This document shows positions 43,229 through 55,235 of a DNA stretch of 64,000 bases, one piece after another; positions within the stretch are counted from its first letter, which is position 1, and every line of letters begins with the position of its first letter. The stretch spans positions 19,890,324-19,954,323 of the forward strand of contig OX439037.1 in assembly GCA_949317995.1 (NCBI GenBank), read 5' to 3'. The translations under genes were made by a program, and so were the position numbers. The notes beneath the pieces were generated by a model. It saw only the letters and a program-made list of their open reading frames with translations, was not told where the DNA came from and did not search any database. Origin of the DNA: Acholoe squamosa. Lineage: Eukaryota; Annelida; Polychaeta; Phyllodocida; Polynoidae.

Positions 43229-46200
43229 AGGGGGTTGCTTTGAAAGGTGACCGGGTAGCCCCGAGAGTGGAACTTTGCTATAAAAGTGATGTTGTGAATC
43301 GAGAGGAGTCTAAAGTGATAAAAATGGCCAGCACTGTAACAGATGGGCAGGAACAACCCATTGAGCAGGGGTCTGAAAACCTCGAAAAAGAAAAATCGTT
43401 GACTATAGGTGATGGTCAATCTGAGAGAAGAGGGAGTCAAGCTTAAAGAAGTCTTGAGAGCTGCAGGTGCTCAACTCTCCTGAGTCATCCATGTTTCGAA
43501 TACCTAAAGAAACAAGGATTAGATCTCGGTGTCACTAAAGATTATAAACGATTCACAGTTGATCCTTATCCGTTGGGAGGAAGACGCAGGTACTTGACTG
43601 TATCTGTTCTAGGACGTATTGCTGAGTTTTCAGTTGATACGGGAGCTAGTCACTCCTTTATCAGCTCTAGACTTTACAATGCATTGCCCGGCAGGACTGA
43701 AAACTTTGTTTCAAAGGTACAGGCTTGTTCGGCCGATGGTACTCAACATGCAAACATATGGACGAATCTTTGTTCCATTGGAAGTAGGTAAAAAGGAATT
43801 CATTTTCTCACCTACTATAGCGGACATAGCTGATGACGGGATTATAGGCTTAGATTTTGCCTCCCTTTATGATGCTTTTCTTAACCCCAGTACAGGTGTT
43901 CTAACTATAGAACATCCTTACAGGGTTAAAGCACGACAGATTTCCTCAATAGCAACAGTGGCAACAGTAAAAATACCTGCAGGAACTCCATGTGATGTTC
44001 TCATGAAGAGTAACTCGAAGTTAAGTGGCATCGAGGCTGTAGTGGAGCCTGATACTGAGTATCTTGTAAGTGTGGGATTGGTTTCAGTCAATACATTGGT
44101 TTCGAATGTCATGCCCATTTCGAATCCAGGAACCAAAGTTAAGCACTTACCCAAAGATAATGAGATAGTGACTGTCACAGCTGCAGAGGCAATTGTAAGT
44201 GCTAAAGATCTTGAGAAAAAACTTAACAAAGGAGGAAGTAAATGAATAACCTGAAGCCCTAGAACGATTAGTAAAATCTTCCAAGAGCTGTTCAGAGGAA
44301 CAACAGGATGAGATACGTTTGCTACTTCAAAAGTACAGTAAAGCTTTTCAAGCGCCTGAGGAACCCTTAGAACATACTGATAAAGTTTTACATCGAATTG
44401 AAACAGGAGAAGCCCCACCATTTAAAATGCCCTATTGGAGGCTACCTCTGTAAAAGAAGAAATTGGTGGAAGAACATATAGAATTGATGTTGAAAGATAG
44501 TGTAATCATTCCAAGTACCAGCCCCTGGTCGAGTCCGGTACAAATGGTATTATGAGATTCTGTGTTGATTATAGAAAACTCAATGGTATCACTAAGAAAA
44601 ATGCTTATCCTTCACCTCGAATAGATGAGACATTAGATTCCTTAGGTGAAAATCAATGGTTCTGTGGCTATTGGCAGATCGCTATGAGAGAAGAGGATAA
44701 AGAAAATACTGCATTCACTAGTCATATGGGATTATACCAATGAATACCTTTCGGGCTATGCAATGCTCCAGCTACTTTCGAGGCTATGATGGAATCTGTC
44801 CTGAGTGACCTCTTATGGAGGAGCGGTTTGGTATACCTTGACGATGTGATAATGTTCAGTAAGACATACAAAGAATGCTCTAACAACCTGAAAATGGTTT
44901 TGGAACGAATCGAATGTAATGGATTAAAACTGAGACCTAAAAAGTGTACATTGTTTCAGAAATCAATGGTTTATCTCGGAACGATTATTAGTACTGAAGG
45001 TATTAAAGCTGATCCTGATAAACTCAAAGCAGTTTCTGATTGGGAAAGACCAAGAGACCCGAAAGATGTATGCTCCTTCCTGGGATTCTGTTTTTACTAT
45101 CGAGACTTTATTCCAGGATTCTCTAGAGTAGCGTATCCGTTACAAGCAATCACACATTGGACTTATTATTGTACCACTAAATGGGAGTTATTGGCTGTAG
45201 TGGTTTATACAAAGAAGTTTAAACACTTTCTCTATGAAGGAAATTTAACTCTTCAAACCGATCACTCGTCCTTGAAATGGTTGTTAAATTTTAAAGAAGC
45301 AGAGGGAATGATTGGGAGGTGGCCAGTTTGGGCTGGAAAACAGTCATATCCAGCATAGGCCAGGCAATCAACATACTAATGCTGATAGCCTGAGCAGGAC
45401 ACCTGTTTGAAAATGTGGCAGACTGGAATGTAACGACTGTGGTGTTCATGAGGCTATAATAACCAGCGTGGGACCCCCTGTAGATCCTGTATTAATGCAG
45501 AATCTTTTACAGTGGACTCCTGATTCGATAAGACAGTTTCAGAATGCAGACCCTACTTTGTCTCGTCTGAAAGAACTGGTTAACGAGGGGAAATGTCCAG
45601 TGAGACTGGAAATCTTGTTGGAAAATAGGGAACTGACAATGGCCTGAATTGTTTATTTGGGATGACCTATTGTGTAGATGGAAAATAAGGGCAGGAAAGA
45701 GAAGGATATTACAAATAGTAATGCCTTCTGCCATGAGACGGGATGGTCATGTTCTTCTGTCACGGACATACAACCAGTGGTCATTTTGGTAAGAAAAGCT
45801 CTCTCGAGCTCCTCCAACAGAGATACTACTGGCCAGATGGATAAAGACATGCCCACAGTGCTATATTGAACAAGGTGTTGGAATGGGTAAAAGTCCTCTA
45901 CAGCAGGAGTTTGGTGTAAGATTTGCAAGAATTGCACTTGACATTATTACTGGTTTTAACACAACCATTAATAACAACACTTGCATGATGGTACTCTCGG
46001 ATTATTACACAAAGTACACGAAAGTGTTCCCGTTACCAAGTCGTCAGACCAAAACCTGCGCTATAGCGTTGGTTAAAGGCTGGATCCTTCAATTCTGGGC
46101 ACCTTTGATGTTGCATTCGGATCAGGGACAGGAGTTCAAGTCCTCCCTCTGGTCAGAAATGTGTCATTACCTTGCTATATATAAGACTCAAACCAATCCA

Positions 46201-47085
46201 TACAGACCACAGACTGATGGTATGGTGGAAAGGTTCATTCACACACTGATTCAATGCTTGAAACCATTGGTCAATACACACAGGGATGATTGGGATGATT
46301 AATGCGATTTTCTTGTTCACGCTTACAACAATACAGTACATGCTTCGACTTATTGTACCCCAAACATGACTTTTGTTGGTCTTTGGGGAAGACATCATTA
46401 TGCCAGCTGATTTGGTGTTTGGGTGTTGTAGGGATTAGTCCCGGGACCCCGTGCTTGATTGTATTTGTTGAATCCTTACAAGACAGATTTAAGCATGCTT
46501 ATGAGTCTGTTAGAATTCAACTACAAAAAAGTGCTAATTGGCAGAAAATAGGTTATGACACATGTGTGAAACCTCACCATTTCAAACTTGGTGATAGAGT
46601 GGTTCAAATACATGAACCCCTCATCAATGTCAAGTTAGCCTATAACTGGAACAGCCCTATACTGTCTTCGATATAGTGAGTGAGTTGACGGTCATTATAC
46701 AAACTCTGTATGGGAAGGAGTATAAATCTAATGTGGATCGATTACGACCCTGGTTAGGGAGAGAACTTACCACTGAAACCTACAGAATTGGCTGAGAACT
46801 GGTGGAGGAAGTAGGTGAGGTAGTGCAGATTACCTTGTCTAATGCGAAAAGAGGTCCAGAAAGCAAATGACAGAGGAGGGAACCCCGAAATGTAAGTAAT
46901 CCCAACCGAAAGGCAAAAAGAAAAGAGTCTCGGCGATGAATGTAAAAGGAAGAGGAAAACAGCTGCTAAGACTAACCAGGTGATGGAAAAGGCTCTTCCC
47001 ACTACCAGGTCTGAAAAAGCTCCTCGTGAAGGAGTAAGACGCAGTCCTAGAATAATGGCTATAGATGCAGTGACCTTACCTGAAT
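43225..47085 (+). pseudogene. Element 2 pol, broken
   Basis: Begins in the -1 frame relative to gag, as in Element 1. Recognisable parts: protease with VDTGASHSF (about 43636); RT with FCVDYRKLNG, PRIDETLDSLG and YLDD (44834-44845); a deletion near 45160 removes the end of RT and the start of RNase H; a remnant TDHSSLKWLLNF; integrase with GHTTSGHFG, DIITGFN, HSDQGQEF and YRPQTDGMVERF. Several frameshifts and stops split it. The basic tail has degenerated, and the end (GCAGTGACCT near 47070) lines up with the pol end of Element 1. Confidence 0.9.
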
Positions 47086-48987
47086 ATCACAACGAGTGTA
47101 GTGTCCTGTCCGTCCGTGTTTATTTGTAATGGCTAATTGAGAGAACGTAACCCTAACGCAAAGGCTGGAATGTTGACCTTTTTGACGACCGGTTAAGGGA
47201 GGGGCTGGAAGGTATTGTGGGAACTAGGTCAACTGACCTCATTTTGATAATAAGGTCAAGACATTAAAGGTTAAAGTGATGAGCAAGACTGCACATGCAC
47301 ATTGTTTCAAATATCAGGTGACGCTTTGGATCCCGCCAGCCAGACGTTTGCTGGAGTGTTCTCGAGACATGTGCTGGAGTGTTCTCGAGAAAGGAAAAGT
47401 TAATTAAAGCCATAATTCTTGTATAGCCCCATCTATACAAGGAGTGTTGGTTGGCTTTGAGTCAACCACACATACCCTAACGGGCTAATGACCGAGAGAG
47501 ATGTTCAACTGAACCTCGCAAGCGGCGAGTACCCCAGGATGAGGCTAATGTGTCACCTGCTAGTTCAGGTAACACAGTGTCTCCTATCCGCCAAGAAGAG
47601 GATGATCTCTTGGGAGTGGGCATGCTGAGCATTTCGGATGCTCAGAATGAACCTCGAATCAACATGGAGAATGACTCCGACGAGGATTTCGAGGCGTTTG
47701 GGCAATCGTAAATCGGGACTCCTGAGTCTCGAGAAGCGGTTTTCAAGCGACCCAGTATCATAACTAGGTCGACAACAGTGAAGGCAGCTGACCAATCAGC
47801 TTCCAGAGGTGTTGGGCCTCCACCAGAGAACCGGATCAACATTTGTAAGGAGTAATCCTGACAATGAAATGGATTCAGAACTTCGCAATGTGATTCTGAA
47901 TACGTTAACGCCTGAAGAGTTCAACAACTCAGAAATGTTCTGGTTGAAAACGTATGCTAACGGTGCAGCTCAACATGAACGGTTCGCCAAGATTGTTGAG
48001 GATATTGAGATATCTATTACTCAGGAGACCCATATGGAACCTCTTCAGTGTCAACCTCCCCCTGTGGAGTGGGGACCTTCATGTGAGGGCATGGAGGAGC
48101 AGAATAATTTCATTGGGAGTCCATGAAGGAGAAATTCTCCTTCCATTCTACCAGTGGGCATACCAGATTTGTAAAAGGCGACAAACTTGTGGTTTCTTGT
48201 GGCTTGGGGTGAGCATGTGGACAGCTGGTGTCCATATTCATGGGCCCTGGCCCGTGTGCTTGTCATTTGCCATGGGATTCCCCCTCAGTGAACCACGTCT
48301 GAGTGATCAAAGGTCATGGTTTGTCTGGCCCTGCCTATGGAACAAGGCAAATAAAAGAACACTTGCTATTCTTCGAAAAGAGTAGGGGAATGAAGACCCG
48401 GTAGCAGTTTTTCCTCTCAGCCCTCCTCATAGATTCAGTCATTTATCTCATAGATTCGGTCATTCATAGATTCGGTCACTGCTGTGTCGGGCAAGCAGCA
48501 TATAAATACCTGTCCAAAAGAAAAGAAAGGACTTTATATCTGAAATCGAATGTCTGAGTTCCTCGATAGCCCCCGGACGTTAAACTAAACAAACAAACAA
48601 TCAGTGTCAACCCTGGAGGTAGGATATGGACAACCTTGATCTTTCCAACGGAGGCTGAATGAAGTAGGTCTCTCGAGGTTAGGCAGGTTGAACTCTATGT
48701 TATATATTGTTGTTATTAACTGCTGCTATACCAATGTATACCGGTATCATGTTACAACCTTGTGGTTAACTATCTCTATTATTTCAAGATTGTTATTATA
48801 AATCTTGTATATTTATGTCGAGGTTGATTGATCTGTGTTAAAGTCCTTATCATGTATGATATGCTATAGTAATAGATACTTCTCATTAGCATCTCGATTC
48901 CCTAGGTGAAATGTATAGATAAACTATGGTAAAATCATCATTATATCTATTACTGTTTTCCTCTAGTGTTATCTGGAGGGGGGGTAG
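47086..48987 (+). pseudogene. Element 2 region between pol and 3' LTR with relic accessory ORF
   Basis: Coding-like stretches remain: 47512-47707 in one frame gives an acidic sequence including EEDDLLGVGMLSISDAQN and NDSDEDFEAF, ending at a TAA, and continues behind it with IGTPESREAVFKRPS; 47862-48126 gives MDSELRNVILNTLTPEEF and FAKIVEDIE. I see no clear match to ORF3 of Element 1 by eye, although both start with acidic, Ser-rich segments. The region is shorter (1.9 kb against 5 kb). An AG-rich polypurine tract (about 48974-48984) precedes the LTR. Product and function unknown. Confidence 0.55.
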
Positions 48988-49441
48988 TGTAGGAAATCAT
49001 ATTTACTGTGTATCAAGGTCCGTATGTATTCAAGACTATTACTATGTACCGTGTCATAGTAGGATAGGCGTCTCTCGTAAGAGGGCACCACTTGTGGCTT
49101 CAGGTCGTGTGACATAGGGGGCAGACCAGAGGGCACTCGGTGCAGAACCAATCAACCGTAATGGGAGGTATATATTCTGCCGTCCTCCTACGATCGGGGG
49201 ATTTGCAGCCTTACCAAGCTGGTAGGCTGACCTTGTCTCGAAATGGCTTAACGGTTATCTAAGTGAGAGCATTACCATCTTAAGGGGTACTGACTATAGG
49301 CATAAGAAAGGTTGAAACGCAAGTTGTCTTGTAACAGTACCGTAATAAAGTGATTCTGAAACCTACTCGACCCGACTAGTTATTGCTTTGATAATATAAT
49401 TATCTTGATATCAGTAGGATCTCGAAACGGCAATACCTACA
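48988..49441 (+). repeat. Element 2 3' LTR
   Basis: 454 bp, TGTAGG...CCTACA, with TATA-like TATATTC (about 49168) and AATAAA (about 49344). Many differences from the split 5' LTR indicate an old insertion. Confidence 0.9.
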
Positions 49442-49958
49442 GTAGGATAATTCGAGAAAAAAATAATTACCACCAAAAAAGCATTGATCAACCAGACCAT
49501 ATTGTTAAATGATGAGATCTCAATTGACAGTCCTTTGATGTTCTGGACCAAAAGCCATTAGCAATATATAATTTGATTTTGATTTGGACTTTTTTTATTC
49601 ACACTTCACTACAGTGGTCTGCCATATCAAGTTCAAATAAAAAATATATACTCAGCTCTCACACGTGTCTTCTGATCATCAAACAGCCATTTAATTTGGT
49701 AAGGAGAAATGCTTTGATTGGGTAATTAAATTCTTTTAAGAATGTCTGGCTTAAATCATAATAGAGGACAGGAACACCTCATTATTCTAACTGCAACATT
49801 GCCTTCCATATCTGACATGTACTGGGAATAAGGACCTTAACCCTTTAAGGGCAGAGCAAAAATTGTTGCCCTGGCCATGGGGACGGCCTCTGAAAAAAGT
49901 ATAGTTCCTAGAGGACGAGCGTATTTTCAATTCCTATACTAATCCTATATAACTGGCA

Positions 49959-50038
49959 TCGACTATAGTCGACGCTGGGCCTGGCATGGTGTCGACTATA
50001 GTCGATGCTAGGCCTACCATGGTGTCGACTATAGTCGA
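49959..50038. repeat. 33-bp tandem repeat with a perfect 14-bp palindrome in each unit
   Basis: TCGACTATAGTCGA occurs at 49959-49972, 49992-50005 and 50025-50038, exactly 33 bp apart. The spacers (CATGGTG, GCTAGGCC-like) are more variable than the palindromes. Confidence 0.9.
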
Positions 50039-50707
50039 TGCTAGCCCTCAATGGGTTAATGCACCCTGCACTAAGGGCCCTTTTCGAAGATTGTGTCACA
50101 ATTATGTAATTAGGACCCAAGGATGGAAGAGACAAGGCAGTTCTGTGGTAAATAAGGTAGTTCTCTATGGACTGATAGAACGACAAATTAGGTGGAATGT
50201 AGAGTCATCAATACCACAAGGGAACATCAACTTCAATCATTTATTAACAGCAACCATCATTCCTAGAGCCTAGTGTGGCAATGGGGGCATGACAGCCGGA
50301 CAGAGGCACGTCCTACTCCCAGCTCAAGCAGAACTAGACTGGCATAAGTATGCTGTGGTGCACGTGCCTCTGTGCCGCCTGCCATGCCACCCACTGAGAC
50401 AGTATATAAAGTAAAAGTATATGCAAATGAGCAGTAAAACCAGTTGCAACCAGGGTTTAAGACTGGATCAAATTGTGGTACCCCTGGCTCATGTTATAGA
50501 GACAGGCCATCCCAGTGTAGTATTTAGTATTTAATCAATGTTATGAGAGAGCACGCGTGGGTATATGGGTCAATATTGTTTTTACTCCACCCGTCATACC
50601 CTCGTCTTTCCAACGACTTTTCGGGTAGAATCCAAGCATGTCAAGTTCTGTACTTCTAGCACCGCCAAATATATGATCTCTAGTTGGTGTTCGCATACAT
50701 TTTGTAT

Positions 50708-50928
50708 CCATTTTCTTATAAATAAATAAGAACCCATTGATTTTCCATAGCGATCCAACTCACACGGCCCGGTGCACGGCCATTACGTCTTGTTGACGAA
50801 GCAGGGAGGTGCCCGGATGTAAGAACTAGGTCAACCACGTGTCGAACAAGAAATGGCCATACGAGGCGGGTCCCGAACCCTATCGCTATGGAAAATCAAT
50901 GGATTCTTATTTATTTTGAACAAAATGG
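50708..50928. mobile_element. Short MITE-like inverted-repeat element
   Basis: Left arm 50708-50754 and right arm 50882-50928 form a 47-bp inverted repeat, near-perfect over CATTGATTTTCCATAGCGAT. The interior of about 127 bp is more GC-rich and carries no ORF. Confidence 0.7.
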
Positions 50929-51087
50929 TGAAATCAGGCATTGCATGTTAATATAGGATATCTAAGGATGTTTCTCTGTTAATAACTCCACCAGGCTCCA
51001 TTGGATTCTATGCTAATGAAGTCTGTAAACATCAGGTATGTCGGACAACTTTTTCAAATCCTCCATGTGCAGTGGTTTCTACCACCA

Positions 51088-51158
51088 GTCGGCTTAGTAT
51101 AGTGGACAGCGAGCTCGTCTCCTGCCACAGCGGCTGGAGATCAATTCCCCGTTGAACC
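51088..51158 (+). repeat. tRNA-like SINE head
   Basis: GGCTTAGTATAGTGG resembles box A, and GAGATCAATTCCC is a degenerate box B at tRNA-like spacing. Too diverged to be a functional tRNA. Confidence 0.4.
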
Positions 51159-51212
51159 TAAACAGTTTTAATAGGAAATTAATGGCGTTGTCAACGAACC
51201 GTTACAAGTTGA

Positions 51213-51927
51213 TGTTGTAATGAACACTGAATCCAGAGAAGTTCTTTGATCCTTGTTTATTGCATGATGACAGAGTGTACATATAGGTGGTAACAATGAT
51301 ACACTCGCCAGCGTGCAGGCTCTGCCCCTAAGCTTGTAGCTCAACCTGTCTTAGGTTCTAGATACTAGGGAGCTTGTGTGTAGAATAATAAATGCCTGGG
51401 AGCTGCTCATAGGGTCTTATATACCCAGGTGAGCAGCTCACAGGGTGATGAAATATAACGGTAGGAGCAGGTCAGATCTGGCCAGGTCTGGTTGGATCTG
51501 GTCAGATCTGACGCATTGTCATACCTGGTAATGATTCTATTTATATGTGGACCAATCAGGGTGAAGGGAGATTGTGGAATTTCTCTGCATCCTAGAAATG
51601 CTTCCACAGGTATGTCGGTATGTTGTGATACTCCCAGTGAGTCAGTGCCCAGAAATGGAATGGGTCCGGCTCCCACAACTTCCTGGCATGGAGAATTTTT
51701 TTGGGTGTAGATTGGTAGGTCCATAGGCACCCTGCTGGGTGTGCAAATAAGGATTGCTATTCATACACCCACAAGGGTGAAAATCAGGATGGCTATTCAC
51801 ACACCCACAAGGGTGCAAATAAGGATTGCTAGTCACACACCCACAGGGGTACCAATAGATTGCTATAGACATGACTCCCATCGTGCATATAAAGCTTGCT
51901 AAACTGTGCCACAATGTGGGGTGTCAC
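51213..51927 (-). repeat. Possible solo LTR on the minus strand
   Basis: Read on the minus strand, 715 bp start TGTGACACCCC and end ACAACA, with TATATAAG (51416-51423) and AATAAA (51256-51261) in the right order. No matching target duplication was found and no internal region lies beside it, so this is a tentative call. Its upstream half contains a 36-bp minisatellite. Confidence 0.45.
51739..51850. repeat. 36-bp minisatellite
   Basis: About three units of 36 bp containing AAGGATTGCTATTCACACAC CCACAAGG-like sequence. On the minus strand the unit encodes a 12-residue pattern HPCGCxNSxPxL, but there is no gene context, so the frame is probably chance. Confidence 0.75.
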
Positions 51928-54780
51928 AGAAGTAATGATGAGATTCAACTTCAAGGCCCCAGTGTTACTGTGCTTGTCTGTTAGATTCCTTGTCTGACGT
52001 GCTGTGGAGCTTAAGACGCAATGGCTTAATTTATCATCAGTGTAAAAGAAACATCAGTGTCTTTTTTCATACCAGGGATAAGATCAAGTCAAATATCAAT
52101 ATTGTGTAGTATCAGTGATAAGTTCCTTCAGTCTCATCATGAATTTATAATGTTTTTTTTCTTTCATTTTTTTTTTTATAGAATTCTTATCTGTCCCCCC
52201 CCTTTATTTAAAGGACCAGGTTTGCAACTGCAAATGCTCACCACACATGACTGGTTTTAAATGACTGCATTAACCACACCATTATAATCCATTAATATTT
52301 TCCATTGTCGTCCTCTTACAGTGATTGGCATTGTATAGCAGAGTCCTAATCATGGTAGATGCTTTGAGAAGCACTGGTCAGTCTGCCAGGTAAAATGGGT
52401 TTCAATTGGGAAATAAACCACAAAAGAATTTCAAAATGACAGTAACAAAAACTGACCAGACTTGCACTCTTGATCCCTTGTGTGATTAGGGACAGGTCTT
52501 TAGTTGGCAACTGCCACTTTTCCATTTCAGAGTGAAATATTTTTGTAAAAAATCACTTCCCAAATCAGAATCTTTGTGTGGTGTCAATACTGTGGTGGCC
52601 ATGAGAGTGGGAGCGGACGGCAATAATTACACTCCAAAGCAGAGCGGTGGCAATCCAGGCTTTAGTAAGAAAGTCTCATTGCCCAGCCTAAATTGGTTAG
52701 CTTTTGAACTGGTTGAAAGAATGTGATGGTTTTGAATGGGTAATGAACATTGGCAATGTTTGTTTAGGAATTGCAAAAGTTCTCATGCCTTTCATTTTGA
52801 GAATGTTTCCTACTAAAATGGTGATTTTAGCATTGAGACCTGGCCATAATTAGTGCCAGTCATTATATCTTTTGATTTTAGAGGTGATCATAATTTCTCA
52901 TTTGTAAAAGAGTCACATTGATCTTTGGATATTGGGCTATATTTACCCAGCGCTACCTTATGCAATCTTCATGGGTTATGAGTGCAGTCAGAACATCTCT
53001 TTACTGGTTTTGTTTTGACATGTATGCAAGTAAACCTGAATCATTTGTTTGCTCTTTTATGAAAAAAGATAATTTAATGTTTGTTGAGAGAATTCAATAG
53101 ATTCTGGAGTTATTTCTGTTCCTTGATGAATTCTGAATCAAAGGGACCTGAATCAAAAAGACCTGATTTATTTCAATTTATTCAGAGTTTTTAGAATCAT
53201 TTCATTTTAACTTCTTCTCATAGTTCTATGATGCTTTTTCTTCCAGAGAAGATTATTCAGAAGCATTGAAATGTGTTAGTTTTCTTTGTGAAAGCTGATC
53301 GAAAATATTATATTTGTATACTTTTCTTCCATTCTAAGGTTACTAACTTTATTCTGCAAAGAACAGTTTCCTGTGGAATTAATAGAGATCTCTAATCCAT
53401 GCCTTCAGCACACCTGTGTGAGGCTATAGCTGAAGCAAAACTCTATCGAGATGTATAACAATCTACAGTATAATAGATAGCCAGAGTCATCCATCCTACT
53501 ATGTTTGAGGCCATGACTTGAAACAATTATGCAGCGCCTACAGCTCTAGGCATTGCTTTAGGCCTAGAACCTTAGTTCCTAAATGGTTCAACAGAGAGTG
53601 TCATAGTATTGTAACTACATTAGGCCAACATGCCAGGTGATCAAAGAAGCAGTTTGAAAACATGACTTGTTAGACACCTTTTCACTTTTTCAATAATGCT
53701 CCATGATTGTCTCATGAAAGATGTATTAGTGGAAGGCGTATCACAAAAAAATACCTGTAAACACACTACCTGGAAAGTGGTATGTGGCAACTGCAGTATG
53801 ATGTGCTGCCATGTTACCGGATATGAAGTTATCAAAAGCAGCTGCTAGTGTACAAGCTGTTCAGTCATTGTATTTCTGCACCCTGCAAATCATACCCGAG
53901 TTTTTAGAAGGTGGGCACTTAAAAAGTCAAATGTAAATCAAGTTGGTCTGCTTTAAGGGATTTAAGTTAACAAGAACTTGCCTCAAGCTACCTGCGTTCA
54001 AGTTAATCACAATCATGATTAACTCTAATAATGGCCCCATATATCATAGCCCAAAGAATAGTGTGCTTGTTTACCCAATATTAACCAGATCAATTCTAAA
54101 TAGGACAAAAGCCCTAGCAGCCTAAATGGGTTTTTCTATAAAACAAAGATATGCCATTGTTATTCATTTAATATTCACCACAAATATAGCCATCATGAAT
54201 GGAGCACTTCATTCTTCAATAGCCATTGCATAAGTAGTATACATCTTATAGCACAGACATGTTGGACATGGGGCCCTATATTGGAGGATGCCATATTGCA
54301 AATGCCCGTCAGCATTTATCTTGAATTTAACCAGAGGATTGTGGGTACCTTTCCCACCATATACCAATACTCATTTAAAAGGCTGATACCACTGACACCT
54401 GAATCCTACCTATCTTTTTCACCATTGTTACCTGTCCCTCAAAACCTTAATCACCTTTGTAGGTAATAGAGCGTGGCACTATCATTCCCTTTGGGTTTCA
54501 CCCTAATATATGCTAATCTGAATGTCAGGAAAGGGTAAAAAGTGAGCTCTGGTATGTTGCATTGAAATAACTCCCAGAGTAGAGGTAATAACAAAAACCA
54601 CTTCAAATACATTAGTCCATATTGCCACTGAAACATTCTAATAAAAGGTCCTCCAGTAATTTATTGTGAAAAAAAAAAAGAATTAGAATTGAGTAACTAC
54701 ATCTTGCAGCCTATATATACTGAGCAATTTATTTGTATCAGGATAGCATTATGTTTATTTTTTTTTGTGTTTTCGTACAA
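51928..54780. repeat. Third large copy of the palindrome family
   Basis: About 52330-54610 matches the left palindrome arm (inverted) and the right arm (direct), including the 5' block with CTTGATCCCTTGTGTGATTA and the 3' end AAAAAGTGAGCTCTGGTATG. It is followed by X-family sequence (54620-54780). The part 51928-52320 holds nothing I recognise. No gene. Confidence 0.6.
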
Positions 54781-55235
54781 GTATTGATCTGAGTTTTTAA
54801 TCACTGTAGTTCATCTAAATTATCAGCCTTAGCTCCCTGATAAAGAATATAACAATAATCAATCACTGGTAATACATGAGATTTATACATGTGCAATCTG
54901 ACTCTGCTTGTCATAAGCTTTCTAACCTTATACAAAAGTAAAGATTTAAAGCGAACATTTTTTATAACATTACGTAAATACATTTCAAAACTTAATTCCT
55001 GATCAAGTAAAACACCAAGATATTTAAAGGATATTACAGGTTTTTGTCTCATTCATAGTGAGCTTATTGCTTGATGCCCACATTAAAAGATTTTGTAGAG
55101 CTAACAGAGACATCAACATAAAGAATGGTATTGTGCACATCATAGTCATTAATACAATTGTTAATTTATAAAAGGAAAAAACAGCATGAGGTATTTATGT
55201 ATATACAACCATAATTAGTACCTGCAGTCCCCGAT
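54781..55235 (-). pseudogene. LINE reverse-transcriptase fragment
   Basis: Minus-strand translation gives, across frameshifts, a degenerate ILYVD-type palm motif, SNKLTMNETKT and then ISFKYLGVLLDQELSFE with YKSHVLPVIDYC, the palm-thumb junction of an APE-type LINE RT. Only about 150 codons remain and they are in more than one frame. Confidence 0.75.

Larger units (their letters stand above)
39682..49441 (+). mobile_element. Element 2: decayed Ty3/gypsy-type element, interrupted by a Penelope-like element
   Basis: Its 3' LTR is 48988-49441. The 5' LTR is split: 39682-39730 and 42493-42918, with a Penelope-like element between. Target duplication: ATAG (39678-39681) against GTAG (49442-49445), one mutation apart, and the related empty site at 19484-19487 reads GTAG. 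Gag is reduced to its last ~230 bp, pol is broken at many places, and the region between pol and the 3' LTR holds a different relic ORF. It is a relative of Element 1: pol motifs align throughout, and the gag end keeps the same AGGAAAACTAR. LTRs are clearly diverged, so it is much older than Element 1. Confidence 0.9.
49446..51212. repeat. R2 continuation, palindrome array, inverted repeats and a MITE
   Basis: 49446-49670 continues the R2 block split by Element 2, and 49680-49800 is the inverse of 19130-19270. Then follow the 33-bp palindrome array (49959-50038), an inverted repeat with a perfect 12-bp core ACAGAGGCACGT (about 50284-50391), a MITE-like inverted repeat (50708-50928) and a SINE-like head (51088-51158). 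No gene. Confidence 0.55.

Noticed and set aside
47954..48385. 143-aa open frame after Element 2 pol
   Set aside because: It is read in a different frame from the acidic relic sequence, is Trp/Cys-rich without motif, and probably open by chance.
49959..50038. CRISPR-like array
   Set aside because: Only three units, similar spacers, no cas genes and an animal genome; it is a minisatellite.
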